A stretch of 64,000 bases of DNA, from the NCBI RefSeq assembly GCF_932274485.2, contig NC_065882.2, forward strand, positions 27,298,890 through 27,362,889, read 5' to 3'. A program made the translations under genes and the position numbers. This DNA is from Patella vulgata. Taxonomy: Eukaryota; Mollusca; Gastropoda; Patellidae. Within the stretch, counting starts at the first letter, position 1; each line of letters starts with the position of its first letter. Below the pieces are notes generated by a model. It made no database searches and was not told the origin of the DNA. It saw nothing but the letters and a program-made list of their open reading frames with translations. Below are positions 10,869 to 22,120 of this stretch, piece after piece.

Positions 10869-12065
10869 TTAAACATACATTATGCAAAAGCTAAATCTGA
10901 TTATTGCAAATCTTTATTTAGGCTTCAGATGTCATAGAAATTATAAATTAGATCTTTATTTACACAACAAGCACAAAATCAACAAAATCACCTACGGATT
11001 GGATTTAAACAGGATTTCATTGATTGATTAAATTTTTACATGGCGTCGTAAGCGGAGATTAACCGTTACGTTGACGTCATACTCTCGGAAATTTTAGTTC
11101 GAGACTAAATGATAGAGTGTACGAAGCGAGGCCGCATGTCAGTCAATTTGATTGAAATTTCGATATAGACGGTCATGATATTATGTTTAGTTGTGATTAA
11201 AATGAGAGTTTGGATGTCGGTATTATACGCCCTTTTGTCGCTTGGATTTAAACAGGATTTCATTGATTGATTAAATTTTTACATGGCGTCGTAAGCGGAG
11301 ATTAACCGTTACGTTGACGTCATACTCTCGGAAATTTTAGATCGAGGCTAAATGATAGAGTGTACGAAGCGAGGCCGCTGTTGAGCGAGGCCGCATGTCA
11401 GTCAATTTGATTGAAATTTCGATATAGACGGCCTTGATATTATGTTTAGTTGTGATTAAAATGAGAGTTTGGATGTCGGTATTATACGCCCTTTTGTCGC
11501 TTGCGTTTACAGAAAAAATTATGGAAATTGATAAACATCGCAGCTAACATCACCCCAGTTGAATTGCAGCCCCATTGGATCACTGTTTCCTATTTGTCTG
11601 CTTCGGGAGTTACGTAGGCCTACCACCAGTTACAATAGCCTACAAGAGTACACGCAGGCTAACAAGAAGTCGGCTATAATTATGCCTCATTGATTTGGTC
11701 CATTCCTTTCAATCTTTCACTTCTTATCTATATATGAAAAGGCTTATTTTTAATTTGTAGTAAAAATAAATGTGATACGAATTGAATTGCAACCCCGTCT
11801 CAAACCGATTAGGCTAACGGTACACTGATCTGTAACGGCACCACAGCCATTGAAAACGTTACTTGATAATCGAGATTATGTAGGCGAAGACAGAGTTGAC
11901 TCCTATTTCTAGTCAAAAATTACAATGGTGATAACTTGGTTCAGAATAAAGTACCGGTAATTTGACTGAAATTTTCAATATATTCCTCTTTCATCATCTA
12001 TTTTTGAACTGTTATAGCAAGAATGCCCAACTCTCTATTAAAATCTCCCATAATGTATCTTTAAT
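10869..12065 (+). mobile_element. Longer relative of the TTAAACATACATTATG MITE (~1.2 kb)
   Basis: The left end TTAAACATACATTATGCAAA and right end CCCATAATGTATCTTTAA are those of the MITE family. The interior from about 10945 to 11930 is different and contains a tandem duplication (10999-11500). It may be a deletion-parent type or a MITE that gained foreign DNA. No transposase frame is seen. Confidence 0.6.
10999..11500 (+). repeat. Tandem duplication, 243- and 259-bp copies
   Basis: Copy 1 (10999-11241) and copy 2 (11242-11500) both start TTGGATTTAAACAGGATTTC and end CCCTTTTGTCGC. They are nearly identical. Copy 2 holds a ~16-bp internal duplication around GCGAGGCCG. The high identity implies a recent event. 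Confidence 0.9.
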
Positions 12066-12535
12066 TGGTTGTGTGCAGTGAATAAAACCTTTTTTTTAAA
12101 AACGAGAATCAGATAATAGCCTACTTTATTATCCCAGAGGAAACTTGTTTTACGTGAAAGGCACCACATGTAGGCTAAAGATATAAATAACAAATTTTTT
12201 AAGTTATATTAAATCATGTAGGTCCTAATTTCCACATAGTTATAGAATTGAAAATATTATTATCAAGCAAACTAAAACGGATTGTAGAATATTGCATTTA
12301 TTTCAATTCAAGACCTAGTGTGATACTCGCGCTACATTATTCCCCTGTAAACTATAATATTGTGAAGTGGGATCTTTAATACGAATACCTATCCAAAAAT
12401 GACTCAATTCCACCAATCTATGCGACACCCTACAAGGTAGTCGCTGTCTTTATTTGCCGGGAACCAAATTGATGGACCAGTTTTTAATCCGACTGAATTC
12501 ACACCGAGATATTTTCTAGCGTTTGTATTTTGATG
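12066..12535. other. Intergenic, nothing recognised
   Basis: AT-rich sequence without supported features. Confidence 0.4.
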
Positions 12536-12543
12536 TCTTAATT

Positions 12544-13059
12544 CAGGGGCGTGCTGGCAGGGAGTTTAGGGGGACGGTGTCCTCCCAGGCCCCCATTAAA
12601 CAATAAGTCCACCCGTATAAGCGGGCCCCCCTGAGAGCTCTAATTTTCACGCGGAATCCCCTCAAAAAATTGAGAGTGCGCACGCGAAAAATCATACATA
12701 CACAACGATTAGTAAAATATATTATGCTGACGTGCAAATGTCTGTCACCTTAAGGTGAAATGGTCTTTGATACATGTAATCATGCCTCGATATGCAATTT
12801 ATTATTTGGATAGAAATACATTGTATTAGCATTATATTAAGCAGACCTGTCATGAGTGTCTTGTGTAGTACAGTAGTATGTCTTATAGTCAAAATAGCAG
12901 CATAAATTTGGAAAATATGATACCTAGATTTCTCCCAGAAGTGCTTGCAAAACGCGTTTCCCGTTGTCAAATTTCAAAAATTTTCTGGGGGGAGAACCCC
13001 AGGGGCGCGCATTCGGCGTGGGGGTTGCCTTCGGCCCCTTCGGTGCCAGCACGCCCCTG
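12544..13059. mobile_element. hAT-type MITE, 516 bp, with perfect 8-bp target duplication
   Basis: The ends CAGGGGCGTGCTGGCA and TGCCAGCACGCCCCTG are perfect 16-bp inverted repeats. TCTTAATT occurs directly on both sides (12536-12543 and 13060-13067). The 8-bp duplication and CAGGGGCG-type ends are typical of hAT. The open frames inside run on both strands and look like chance. The intact duplication suggests fairly recent insertion. Confidence 0.9.
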
Positions 13060-13067
13060 TCTTAATT

Positions 13068-14430
13068 TAATGTTAAATAATTATTCTGAATACAGGGGTG
13101 GATTCAGCCGTGAGAAATTTGATATCTTCCTAAAAATGCAAATCACGCATCGATACTGCCAGGATTAAAATATATATTACATACACATTAAAATGTCATG
13201 ACTTCGCTTCAAATGAAATATAAACAAGACAAAGCTTTATGCATATAACAATAATCGAAATCAATTATTAAATGTGACTTATAAAACATTATTTCATGAA
13301 ACTTCGTCAATTATTGTCCTGTAAATAGGAGGAGTTTTGGATCTGTCGACTTTTAATCTTCATGTTGTGTCGCAATGATACCGTGTATTGTTTTCCTGTA
13401 TAAAATATATGATTTGCAAATATTTCTTGAATCTAGACCTAGCTTCAGAGAGTGGAGAAATGAGATGCCCGAACAAATTCCATCGCGGCCTGCGATCATA
13501 CATGGCGCGTCCGGACTATGAGAAAATTAGACGGCCAGGAGCGAGTTTTCCTGTCATTCCGGTCCGTTAGTGCAGCAACTAAAAAATATTCCAAAATATG
13601 GCATTAATTTTGTTAACCGAAATCACACTATGATGTGCCCACCTGAATTCTCGATTTTTTCGGGAGAGGAGGCAGAAATGAAATGACCGATAAAATTTCC
13701 GATTTAACTTCTCGGGGCTGCGGCTGGTAATTTCGGTAGTCTGAAGCCACAATTTCTTCGGATTTCTTTTCTCGCTAGTGCTAATTCATTCATTGAATAC
13801 AGCGACCTTTGGTTTCGCAAAATAAATTCAAGTCAATCTCCATCTAAGCGCAACCGGTTGCATTCACAGAAATTTACGTCCCGAAATCTGATAAAACAAA
13901 TACTGATAAGGCACGAAAAAATTATAGCCCCTACAGCAGAGTGATTATAGTCTTAGAGTGCCGCTAGACACTGTTTATTACTGATTTGAATTTTTTTTTT
14001 TTTTTTATCCATTAGTCAATTTAAAGATATCAGTTCTCGAAAAATTAATTAAATGAATTAACCGAAAACAATCGCACAATGCAGAATTTCTTCAGACCAA
14101 AAAGTCATGTGATTTCGGACCTTTTATTTTGTTGACTAGCAGGCAAAGGATTTTTCCCAAAAAAATATTATATATATATTTTCTTTTTTTCACATCAGAC
14201 GTACACCAGAATGACGCCATGCCGCCCCTACGTCATTAAAGCTTCTTGAGTGGAACTTTGCCCAGGCACTGGCATTTAAGTCCATAAGTACAAAATGAGA
14301 AATCTGTATAATAATATAACACACGACGCTTCGACAAGATTTCACTGATTATCAAGCAAACAAATTAACAAATGAGGAAAAAGCGAAAGGGTTATACGTA
14401 CATTCAACGATAATAATACGTGGACATCTT
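13068..14430. other. Intergenic, nothing recognised
   Basis: There is a poly-T run near 13988-14006 and AT-rich DNA. The 13388-13570 frame has no recognisable product. Confidence 0.4.
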
Positions 14431-14454
14431 AGTAATTTGGTGTGTGTGTGTGGG

Positions 14455-14716
14455 GGGGGGGTGTTAACGCGTGCGCGTTGCATCAAGGGGTCTGTCATTG
14501 AGTCAAGTAGCGTGGTTTCGATTCCCGGCTTGTACGTGACAAGGAATAGGGTCATCTGTCCAACCTCGTGGGTTTTCACCGGGTCCCCCGGTTTCCTCCC
14601 ACTGCTAAAGACCCCTATGCGCAAGCGAATTGTTGAAATAAAATTAAAAACTATATGTTAGTCCCGAAATGACCTAGTTTGTGTCGAGTGGACGTTAAAC
14701 CCCATTTCTCTCTCTC
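14455..14716 (+). mobile_element. tRNA-derived SINE (family 2)
   Basis: A decayed A box (GTTAACGCGTGCGCG) is followed by a good B box (GTGGTTTCGATTCCCGG). Then come the family body (CCTCGTGGGTTTTCACC, TTTCCTCCCACTGCTAAAG) and the tail GGACGTTAAACCCCATTTC with (TC)n. It ends just before a second, truncated copy. Confidence 0.85.
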
Positions 14717-14721
14717 TGATA

Positions 14722-14831
14722 TCTGATAAAGACCCCTACACGCAAGCACATTATTGAAATAAAATTGATAAAATTGGGACAAGTCCAAGGCAGATCTTCA
14801 ACCCCATCTCTCTCTCTCTCTCTCTCTCTCT
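14722..14831 (+). mobile_element. Second SINE family 2 fragment with long (TC)n tail
   Basis: AAAGACCCCTACACGCAAGC repeats the SINE body. The middle is altered or deleted before TTCAACCCCATCTC and a (TC)n run at about 14807-14832. It may be a tail-to-tail insertion next to the previous copy. Confidence 0.65.
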
Positions 14832-14844
14832 GCCTCAGTAGTTT

Positions 14845-14995
14845 AGTAATTAAATATTAAAGATACATTATGTAAGATTTAGATAAGAGCGGTCGTTCGT
14901 GCTTGATGGTTCAAAAAAAGATAATGCAAAATGAAAATATTGAAAATTTCATTCAGATTACTTTATTCTGAGCTAAGTTATCACTTTTTGTAGTT
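14845..14995 (-). mobile_element. MITE fragment, TTAAACATACATTATG family
   Basis: Starts TATTAAAGATACATTATG on the plus strand (the family's right end reversed). It keeps the segment AAAATTTCATTCAGATTACT and breaks off near 14995. Confidence 0.6.
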
Positions 14996-15082
14996 TTGAC
15001 AAGATGTGTGCTTTGGTTGTTCATGTGACGTCATAGGTGGATGCAGACTGTCCTATCCGACTCAGAGATATAGAGTTCCCAT

Positions 15083-15312
15083 ATGTTGATAATACATTTA
15101 TAGGGTCTAACATTGATAGTTTTTGAGATATTGGCTGCTTTTTTTCTAATTGTTCGACCTTGCCCTCTGACCCTGCCCCAAAACTTTTCCCCAAGTGATC
15201 ATGTTAGGTCATTTTTTTCTGGAGTACCTACGGACCCCACCTTTCATTTGAGACCAAGTTTGCTTTGGTGGGATCTTTTTCCAGGAAATAATCTAAATCC
15301 GGCAGACTGATT
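15083..15312 (-). repeat. Inverted copy of the 9003-9235 repeat
   Basis: GGGTCTAACATTGATAGTTT, CTGGAGTACCTA and TTTGAGACCAAGTTTGCTTT match the first copy in reverse complement. Confidence 0.7.
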
Positions 15313-16262
15313 AAAGTAAGGTTTGATACAAATATTGCTGGTGTAATAGGGTTTTTATTCAGGGTTATATGTTTTATGATTAAACTTATTAGTCATACCC
15401 GTTAAACTGTATACAACACACAAAATATATTTTATAATGTAAAGAATATAAGAAAATAGTCAAAGAAAATAAACAATATAGGTTCCAGAAAATATATATA
15501 TATATATATAAAATATTGTTAAATCTAATATTAAGCATTCACGAATACGTGTATATTATTTTGCATAATGTTTAATTTATATCACAGCTGTTTGTCATGG
15601 AAAATAGATGAATAAATATCGTTATAGTTACATACTGGTATATAGACTGCCTATACTTATGTAACATCTACATAGCCCCCTATTTAATTATATATGCCTC
15701 TTCTCGTCTCATCATAGAAAATGGGTCGACAAATGAACAATAAGGTAAAATATTCGATTATTTGTTCGGGTTATTTCCACTAATTTAACTATCGGTGAAA
15801 AGTTATAATTTGGCGATAATTACCTGAAGGGAAAGATGACGGTTGGAATTCGAAGAACAGTAATCAGAAATTAGCTGGCCGGGCTAGACGGACTTGAGAC
15901 TAATTTGAGAGATTTTCGGTTAAAATAACCACGCACAATACAATCTGATAAAAACACAGACCATATTTCGTTTCGTTTTTTATAGTCTAAAATTTCGTTT
16001 TACTTGTCTTTACTACACTAGGATCTGCAAGAGTTGTTATATTACCGGGACTTTGGTTGAAGTGAGGGATAAGCCAATGAAACGGTCTGTCACGGCGACT
16101 TCTTGGCGTGCTATGCACGGAACTGTGGGTAAACCACTAGAAACGTCAACTGATTGATTAATCAATGTCTGACGTCATAGGGTCAAAAGCCGCTCGTACG
16201 ACCCCTGACACAACCTTCGAGTACAACTTTTCAGATCCTCTGTAGTGTAGGCTATTGAAAGT
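15313..16262. other. Intergenic, nothing recognised
   Basis: An (AT)n run lies at about 15491-15511. No gene or known repeat is seen. Confidence 0.4.
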
Positions 16263-16935
16263 ATAAAAAGATAGGTTGCCAGGCAACGAAACATACGCTC
16301 ACATAAGCTAAGTCGTCCGTGAAGTCAACAAGAGTTGTCGCATATTTTTTCTATTGTCGGTAATGAAACATCTATAATACACTAAAATCTGATTAAGAGT
16401 AACAATTCATTAAGTAATTATTAGAATTTGTTTGGCTTTTAGTTCTGCCCCATGCTAACGTTTTGTATACGAAACATTTAATAAAATGGATTTAGCTGTA
16501 CAAGTTATCAAAATTCATTGAAAACCAATATACTTGTTTATCTCAAGGCCTTAAACTCTGTGTATCAATCAAAAGTCAATCAGATGATAACTTTGGTCTC
16601 TAAAGCATCCACAAGATTTTTCAAAGTATTCATAGGCCATAACTCGGTAGTAATTATCGGAAATCATTGAAAATCACTAGGCTTCTGCGTCTCATGACTT
16701 TAAACACTGTGTATAAATTTATAGTCAATCGAATATTAACTGTAGCCTCTAGAGCGCCCACAAGATTTTTCAAAGTGATCAAGGGTCATAACTCCGGCAG
16801 TAATTATCGGAAATCGCTGAAAACCAAAAAGTTTCTTCGTCTTATGACCTTAAACACTGTGTATAAATTTAAAGTCAATCAGATATTAACTTTAGCCTCT
16901 AGAGCGTCCACAAGCCTCTAGTGCGTCCACCTATC
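16263..16935 (+). mobile_element. Helitron-like element (subfamily 1), 3'-truncated
   Basis: The 5' end GGTTGCCAGGCAACGAAACA is followed by TACGCTCACA and GTCAACAAGAGTTGTCGCAT, as in the copy at 33248. About two and a half units of the ~150-bp core follow (GTCATAACTCCGGCAGTAAT). The 3' hairpin end is absent. The 16667-16921 open frame is the tandem core. Confidence 0.75.
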
Positions 16936-17209
16936 TCTAACTGTAAAAAGTACAAAACATTCAAGATACGTTATTGAATTATAACTGTGCTACCACTCGC
17001 TTTAAATAATAAATAATATACAGATCGAATTTCAAGTTTGAATATACAAGTTACACCCTTTTTTAATTTACAGCTAGCCTGGGGAAAATTAATCATCTGT
17101 CGTGTTATTTAGGTCATTTTAGTTTAGATGGATAATGTTGTTTTTGATGGAACTAGTCATATTCAGTATACGTATAGAGATAGCTGTAATTATATGCATT
17201 TCTTACAAT

Positions 17210-17215
17210 TTTATT
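17210..17215 (-). promoter_or_regulatory. Candidate polyadenylation signal for the first PAQR gene
   Basis: AATAAA on the minus strand, about 70 bp past the stop codon of the receptor gene ending at 17286. Confidence 0.45.
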
Positions 17216-17285
17216 ATAGCGTTTGTAGAATTTCTTTTTTTTTTGTGCCTCAGTTATTTAGCCGATCCAAATCACGCACAATTAT

Positions 17286-18308
17286 TTAGTTCTGTTTAAC
17301 ACTGGCACAACTTTCTATATCTTTAACTTTCTTGTTTAGCTGAGGTAATAAAAATATAACTGCTGTAATTTCCATAACTATTAAAATTATGTGAACAGTA
17401 TAGACGTGGTTGACTGTCAGGTCTTCATTAACTGACTTGGTCATACCCAGTTCGTAGGTCATGGCGTTAAATTGTGCCAATATTGTAAAAAACACAAAAA
17501 TGTGAAATATTTGATGGCTATGTCCAATAATATCGAACGCTCCAGGGTTTGATTTTTCGGGTTGATGGGCGACATACGCTACACTAGTCGCCATCAGGCA
17601 GATGTACATTGCAACAAGGTGGTTTAATGATAACACGGAACATGACGTGTCTACTATACAATAATAATATCGGGCAAATATAGGTATTAACAACCACAGG
17701 GTATGGGCAAAACATCCTGATACCATTATCATCTTCCGCTTGTTGCCGTGAAAATATAATTTAGCTACAGTACAAGATAAGAAACTATTAAAACACAGAA
17801 AGAAATGTACTGGAATGTAGGTATTTCTCAAAACAAGGAATGTTTCACTGGGACTGAATACATAATGTGTTAATATACCACAGCCAAAACAGTATAAAGA
17901 CACACCTATATAATCTAGAGCAAAGAATAGATAATGATGCTTTAATGATTTCGCGTGGAACAAATGGGCGACGGAACTGAGAAGAGTGAGTAATAAAGCT
18001 CCAATGGAATATCCAAGAATAACAGCTCCAGCACTCGAACCTTTCAGATCGAAAGTCTCACCAAGATGGTCTGTGTAGTTCCATATCACAACGAATGACA
18101 CAAGATGTGTCCACACATTTAGAGTTTCATTATGCCAATTAAATAAACTAAGTAAATAATAACTCCATGGTTGGTTCATCACTCGAAATCCAGATCTTAT
18201 ATACAACTCTTTCATTGGTGCTGGTACCTGTTCAACAGTCTGGGTTCTCTGAGATTTAAACACGGGTTGTAACCATGTAGGTAACTTGTGCTTCATGTAT
18301 TTATCCAT
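17286..18308 (-). CDS. PAQR-family membrane progestin receptor-like protein (copy 1)
   Basis: A 340-residue multipass protein of the progestin and adipoQ receptor family. It is closest in style to the membrane progestin receptors (PAQR5-9 group), plasma-membrane steroid receptors reported to signal through G proteins. Hallmarks: NWHNETLNVWTHL (58-69) before the first membrane segment, SSVAHLFHAKS (111-121), ALDYIGVSLY (130-139) and HSHQIFH (263-269). By analogy with AdipoR, H115, D132, H265 and H269 would form the metal-binding site. Eight hydrophobic segments fit the mPR 7+1 topology. Length is normal and the frame is uninterrupted. A likely splice acceptor sits 2 bp before the ATG, so a 5'UTR intron is probable. 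It is a paralogue of 38439-39449, same strand, about 20 kb away. Which PAQR number it matches cannot be settled by eye. Confidence 0.93.
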   Translation of the reverse strand: MDKYMKHKLPTWLQPVFKSQRTQTVEQVPAPMKELYIRSGFRVMNQPWSYYLLSLFNWHNETLNVWTHLVSFVVIWNYTDHLGETFDLKGSSAGAVILGYSIGALLLTLLSSVAHLFHAKSLKHHYLFFALDYIGVSLYCFGCGILTHYVFSPSETFLVLRNTYIPVHFFLCFNSFLSCTVAKLYFHGNKRKMIMVSGCFAHTLWLLIPIFARYYYCIVDTSCSVLSLNHLVAMYICLMATSVAYVAHQPEKSNPGAFDIIGHSHQIFHIFVFFTILAQFNAMTYELGMTKSVNEDLTVNHVYTVHIILIVMEITAVIFLLPQLNKKVKDIESCASVKQN

Positions 18309-18310
18309 TT

Positions 18311-18324
18311 CTACAAAATATCAA
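18311..18324 (-). other. Probable 3' splice site before the first PAQR start codon
   Basis: On the minus strand, GATATTTTGTAG is followed by AA and then ATG. An acceptor here implies a coding region in one exon with a separate upstream non-coding exon. Confidence 0.5.
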
Positions 18325-18745
18325 CAATGATTATACAGTTTCAAATAATTCAGTTTTAACAACCACCCTTGGAGATATTTAATTCTCCGTCCAATTGTCT
18401 GATTTCATATTACCATAATCCAGTATAATATCGACTGATTATAAAAATGAGATTATAAGGTATTGAAAGGGATCGGTCAACTGTTAAATATATTCTACGT
18501 TTTAACACAGAGTAAAAACATGAAATGCTTCACTGCGGCTCGGCGACCATTAAAGTTGCAGAAAATAGCAACTGTAGAAAAGCTGGTCTAAATTATCTAA
18601 AATGGATCTTATAATTAAACTAGTTAATACACACGGTCCATGGCGTCACTGATAAAACAAAATATACTGGTTTAATCTGTGACATAGATTATATTAAAAA
18701 TGGCAATAAAAGAGGAATAGTAGATTAGAAATGAAACACAACTGT
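18325..18745. other. Upstream flank of the first PAQR gene
   Basis: Probably 5'UTR intron. No exon or promoter can be picked out. Confidence 0.35.
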
Positions 18746-19755
18746 TTTTGTTATACGCCCACATAGAAATGTGGACGTATATTGCCGTCGCCCCCGTCCG
18801 TCCGTCCGTCCGTCCGTCCGTCCGTCCATCGTCCACAATTTCTTGTGAACGCTCTAACGCCAAAAGTTATCATCCAATTGTTTTAAAATTGATATATGTT
18901 GTTTACATTAGTGAGATGAAGAAGCCTATTTAATTTCAATAATTTCCGTTTATAAAGTCTAGAGTTATGGCCCCTGTTTCACTTTGTTGAACCTTGTGAA
19001 CGCTATAATGCCAAAAGTTATCATCGGATCTATGTGAAATTTATATGCAATATTTAAATTAGGAAAACGAAGAAGCCTATTGAATTTCACCAATTTCCGT
19101 TTACTACTTCTAGGGTTATGGCCCTTGTTTCACTTTGTTTAACCTTGTGAACGCTCTAACCCCAAAAGTTATCATCCTATCTTTCTGAAATTTATATGCA
19201 TTATTTAAATTAGTGAAACGAAGAAGCCTATTTAATTTCAATAATTTCCGTTTATAATGTCTAGAGTTATGGCCCTTGTTTCACTTTGTTGAACCTTGTG
19301 AAAGCTCTAATGCCAAATGTTATATGCTGATCTGTATGAAATTTACGGGCGTCATTTAAATTAGTAAAGAGAAGAATCCTATTGAATTTCAGTTTATTAC
19401 TTCTAGAGTTATTGCCCTTGTTTGACTTTGTTCAACCTTGTTAATGCTCGATTGATGAAAGTTATCATCCGATATGTATGAAATTTATATGCATCATTTA
19501 AATTTGTGAAACGAAAAAGCCTGTCAAATTTCAACAATTTCTGTAGATTACTTCCAGAGTTGAGACACTTGTTTCAATTTGTAGAACATTGTGAACCCTC
19601 GAACAGCAAAAAATATAATCTGATCTGTATGGAACTGTCTTGTAAAGGCCCCCAATTACCTACAAAGGAATAAATATGCGACAACCCTTGTCGACCGCTC
19701 GGACGATTTAGCTGCTGTGGGCGTATGTTTCGTTGCCTGGCAACCTATCTTTTTT
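18746..19755 (-). mobile_element. Helitron-like element (subfamily 1 end), full length
   Basis: On the minus strand it begins AGATAGGTTGCCAGGCAACG and ends with hairpin CCACATTTCT/ATGTGG-type sequence and TATAAC. A (GTCC)n microsatellite (about 18796-18831) lies next to the hairpin. The core has about five tandem units of ~151 bp, marked by CTTGTGAACGCTCTAA near 18845, 18995, 19146 and 19298. The unit sequence differs from subfamily 1 at 33248 although the 5' end is the same, so ends and cores have been reassorted. Confidence 0.8.
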
Positions 19756-19866
19756 ATTGGGATTAAATAAGACAGATATAACATGGGTGAACGGTATGGT
19801 GTATAGGGGGTTGATACATGGGTGATTGGGTGGTGTACATGAAATAAATATATCAGAGGTGACGGG

Positions 19867-19975
19867 GTGGTGTACAGGAGGTAGATGCAGAAGAGGTAGA
19901 AATGATATTACCGGAAGTGGTGTAGAGGAGGTAGATGTAAAAGAGGTAGAAATGATATTACTGGAGGTGGTGCAT
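19867..19975 (+). repeat. Minisatellite, 50-bp unit, just over two copies
   Basis: Units start GTGGTGTACAGGAGGTAG (19867), GTGGTGTAGAGGAGGTAG (19917) and GTGGTGCATG (19967). They are purine-rich and G-rich on the plus strand. Confidence 0.85.
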
Positions 19976-19977
19976 GC

Positions 19978-20075
19978 TCCTCGCAGTGTTTCGTTTGATT
20001 ATACCTAATCCCACTCAAGCACTGCCGTAATGAAAGCAAATTTCTGTTCCAAATTATGACTGGTCAATAGTCCGA
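19978..20075 (+). repeat. Dispersed repeat shared with 26964-27068
   Basis: CAGTGTTTCGTTTGATTA, CCTAATCCCACTCAA and GCAAATTTCTGTTCCAAATT recur at 26964-27068. The first part also recurs reversed near 41055-41090. Confidence 0.7.
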
Positions 20076-21945
20076 TTAACAACCAATGCCTAACTGCGTA
20101 ACAATGTCATTCGGGTTTAAACAGAGACCCACATATGTTTACATAACGTTACGTCATGGCTCACGAAATTTAGTATGCCCAATTAATCAGTGCATTACAG
20201 AATATTGCAGAAAAGCTAATTGCGTGACAAGCTACAATGTAAACAATACTGTTTGGAGACGAACAATACTTTCACCGTTTTAAATACCAATTCAGTGTCC
20301 AAAGTTTTAGGGAAGACCCCAGATTAAACGAAGGACTGTCATGTTGCTGTATTAGGAGAGATTTGATTGAACGGAAGGAATAGACACACTCCATCAAAAG
20401 CTCAAGTGTGACAAGTATCATAAGTAAATCCAGCAATGGCCAAAGAGGGATTTCCAGGGCATTGCTTCAGGAATATGGAGGTGGTGTGGAAAAATTGCTG
20501 AAGACAATGTAGAAGAGGCAGGTACTGTAGAGATTGCTAGTAGAGCCCCGCCACCCACCTTCACACCCACACCCTGGGAGACAGTGGGAGTTATATGCCT
20601 ACTGATCATGCACAGTACGTGGCGTATACAGGGTTCTAGGATTTCCGAAATAGGATGCACAAACGTTTTAAAGAACTTAAATTAATATTAAATGTATCGA
20701 GAGATAGCCATCAACCAGCACATTTTTAAGGTTAAATACCACCAAAACAACATTAGTTTGGTAGTTTTAGGGAGCGTCTTATTAACGATCCAAAAGGTGG
20801 GTGTATGAGGTCATACTGATTGTGTCTGTGGGGTGGGGAGTGGAATAAGAACAAATACGCCACTGATCAAGCAATAACAATAATCTATATTAGTATATAG
20901 TCTACAACACAGACTTAACCCTCAAATAACCCTCTGCACATGCTACACAATAATTTTATAAAACGAACTGTTTCATTGTAATTAATTTTCCAGTTATATA
21001 TTATAAATAGCTATAGCTTCATACGGTGTTTGTACATATCATTTCCTTACACGTTTGTAAAACATAATGTAAATATGAAATTAAAAACATTATATTATGT
21101 ACTAGAGCAGCGGTAAACTTTAAACCTAGACATATTCTGTTTAAGTTTAATAGTAAGACCATTAAGAATACTTATTCACATTTAATAATACAATGCTAGA
21201 CAATGCCCGGTTGCACGCCTTCCTGTGATGCTGTTAGTCGTTAACAGTAATGTAACTCCAGAGATTCACTCAGTATATGGTTTTAACTTCTGTAACTTTG
21301 TTACATATTTTTAACACTGACTCACATGTCTTTATAATCAGTCTTCATACTTTTCGGCCAAGTTTTGACTACTACCAATTAACCATATAAGTTTTATTAT
21401 AATTATAAACCGATTACGTTTCATTTCAAGTCCAATCTACTGGAATAATCGCCATTACATAAAACAACGAAAAGGCATTACCTATATTGTGTACTGAATA
21501 CTTACTGTGTATTCACTTTAATAGTTCGAGCAGCAAGCTAGTGCCCCAATTGCATACATTCCTTACATAGATTGCACACACACACACAGAGGTAAGCTTA
21601 CTTGCAAAAGCTGCTCAACCCAAATTTGCTAGTATAAGGCTACTTTGGGTTTCTAGGCAATACTGTGCGTGTATGTAACTTTAAGTGTGCTAAATAACTC
21701 CGGGTTGGCCAGTATGTACAGTATATAAGGCCTGTAAATGTTAAACAGTCTATATAATAACCTACCATGGATCAGTGAACAAGTAACCCAGTAAAACTGA
21801 CTACCACATTAGTCCTATACACAATATGTGTAGAAATGTAAACCATGTCTTTATCACAATTTGGGCGTTAACCATTTGAAAGTCAGTTGTTTATGTCCAC
21901 ATTTTAAAAAGGGGTGACACGAAAGTTTTCAACGCCTTTCTAAAT
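20076..21945. other. Intergenic, nothing recognised
   Basis: No gene or repeat family is supported. Short (CA)n near 21575. The 20086-20283 and 20418-20660 frames are not recognisable. Confidence 0.35.
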
Positions 21946-21946
21946 T

Positions 21947-22041
21947 ATTATTATTATTATTTTAGAATGCCTATTGCATAAACTGGTACATAATAATAAT
22001 AATAATAATAATAATATAATAATAATAATAATAATAATAAT
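21947..22041. repeat. (ATT)n/(AAT)n microsatellites in opposite senses
   Basis: A TTA run at about 21945-21962 is followed by an (AAT)n run at about 21990-22040. Confidence 0.85.
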
Positions 22042-22120
22042 GCTTTATTACACAACTGCATGGTATATATACACGAGTATGGTAAAGCATACAATACAAA
22101 GTACAATACAATAATAAACA
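22042..22120 (-). mobile_element. Possible LINE 3' tail
   Basis: On the minus strand GTGTAATAAAGCATTATTAT runs into the (ATT)n array. CR1/L2-type LINEs often end with an AATAAAGC-like segment and short ATT repeats. No coding part is attached. Confidence 0.35.

Noticed and set aside
18797-18831. CRISPR-like short repeats
   Set aside because: It is a (GTCC)n microsatellite in a eukaryotic mobile element; there are no spacers.
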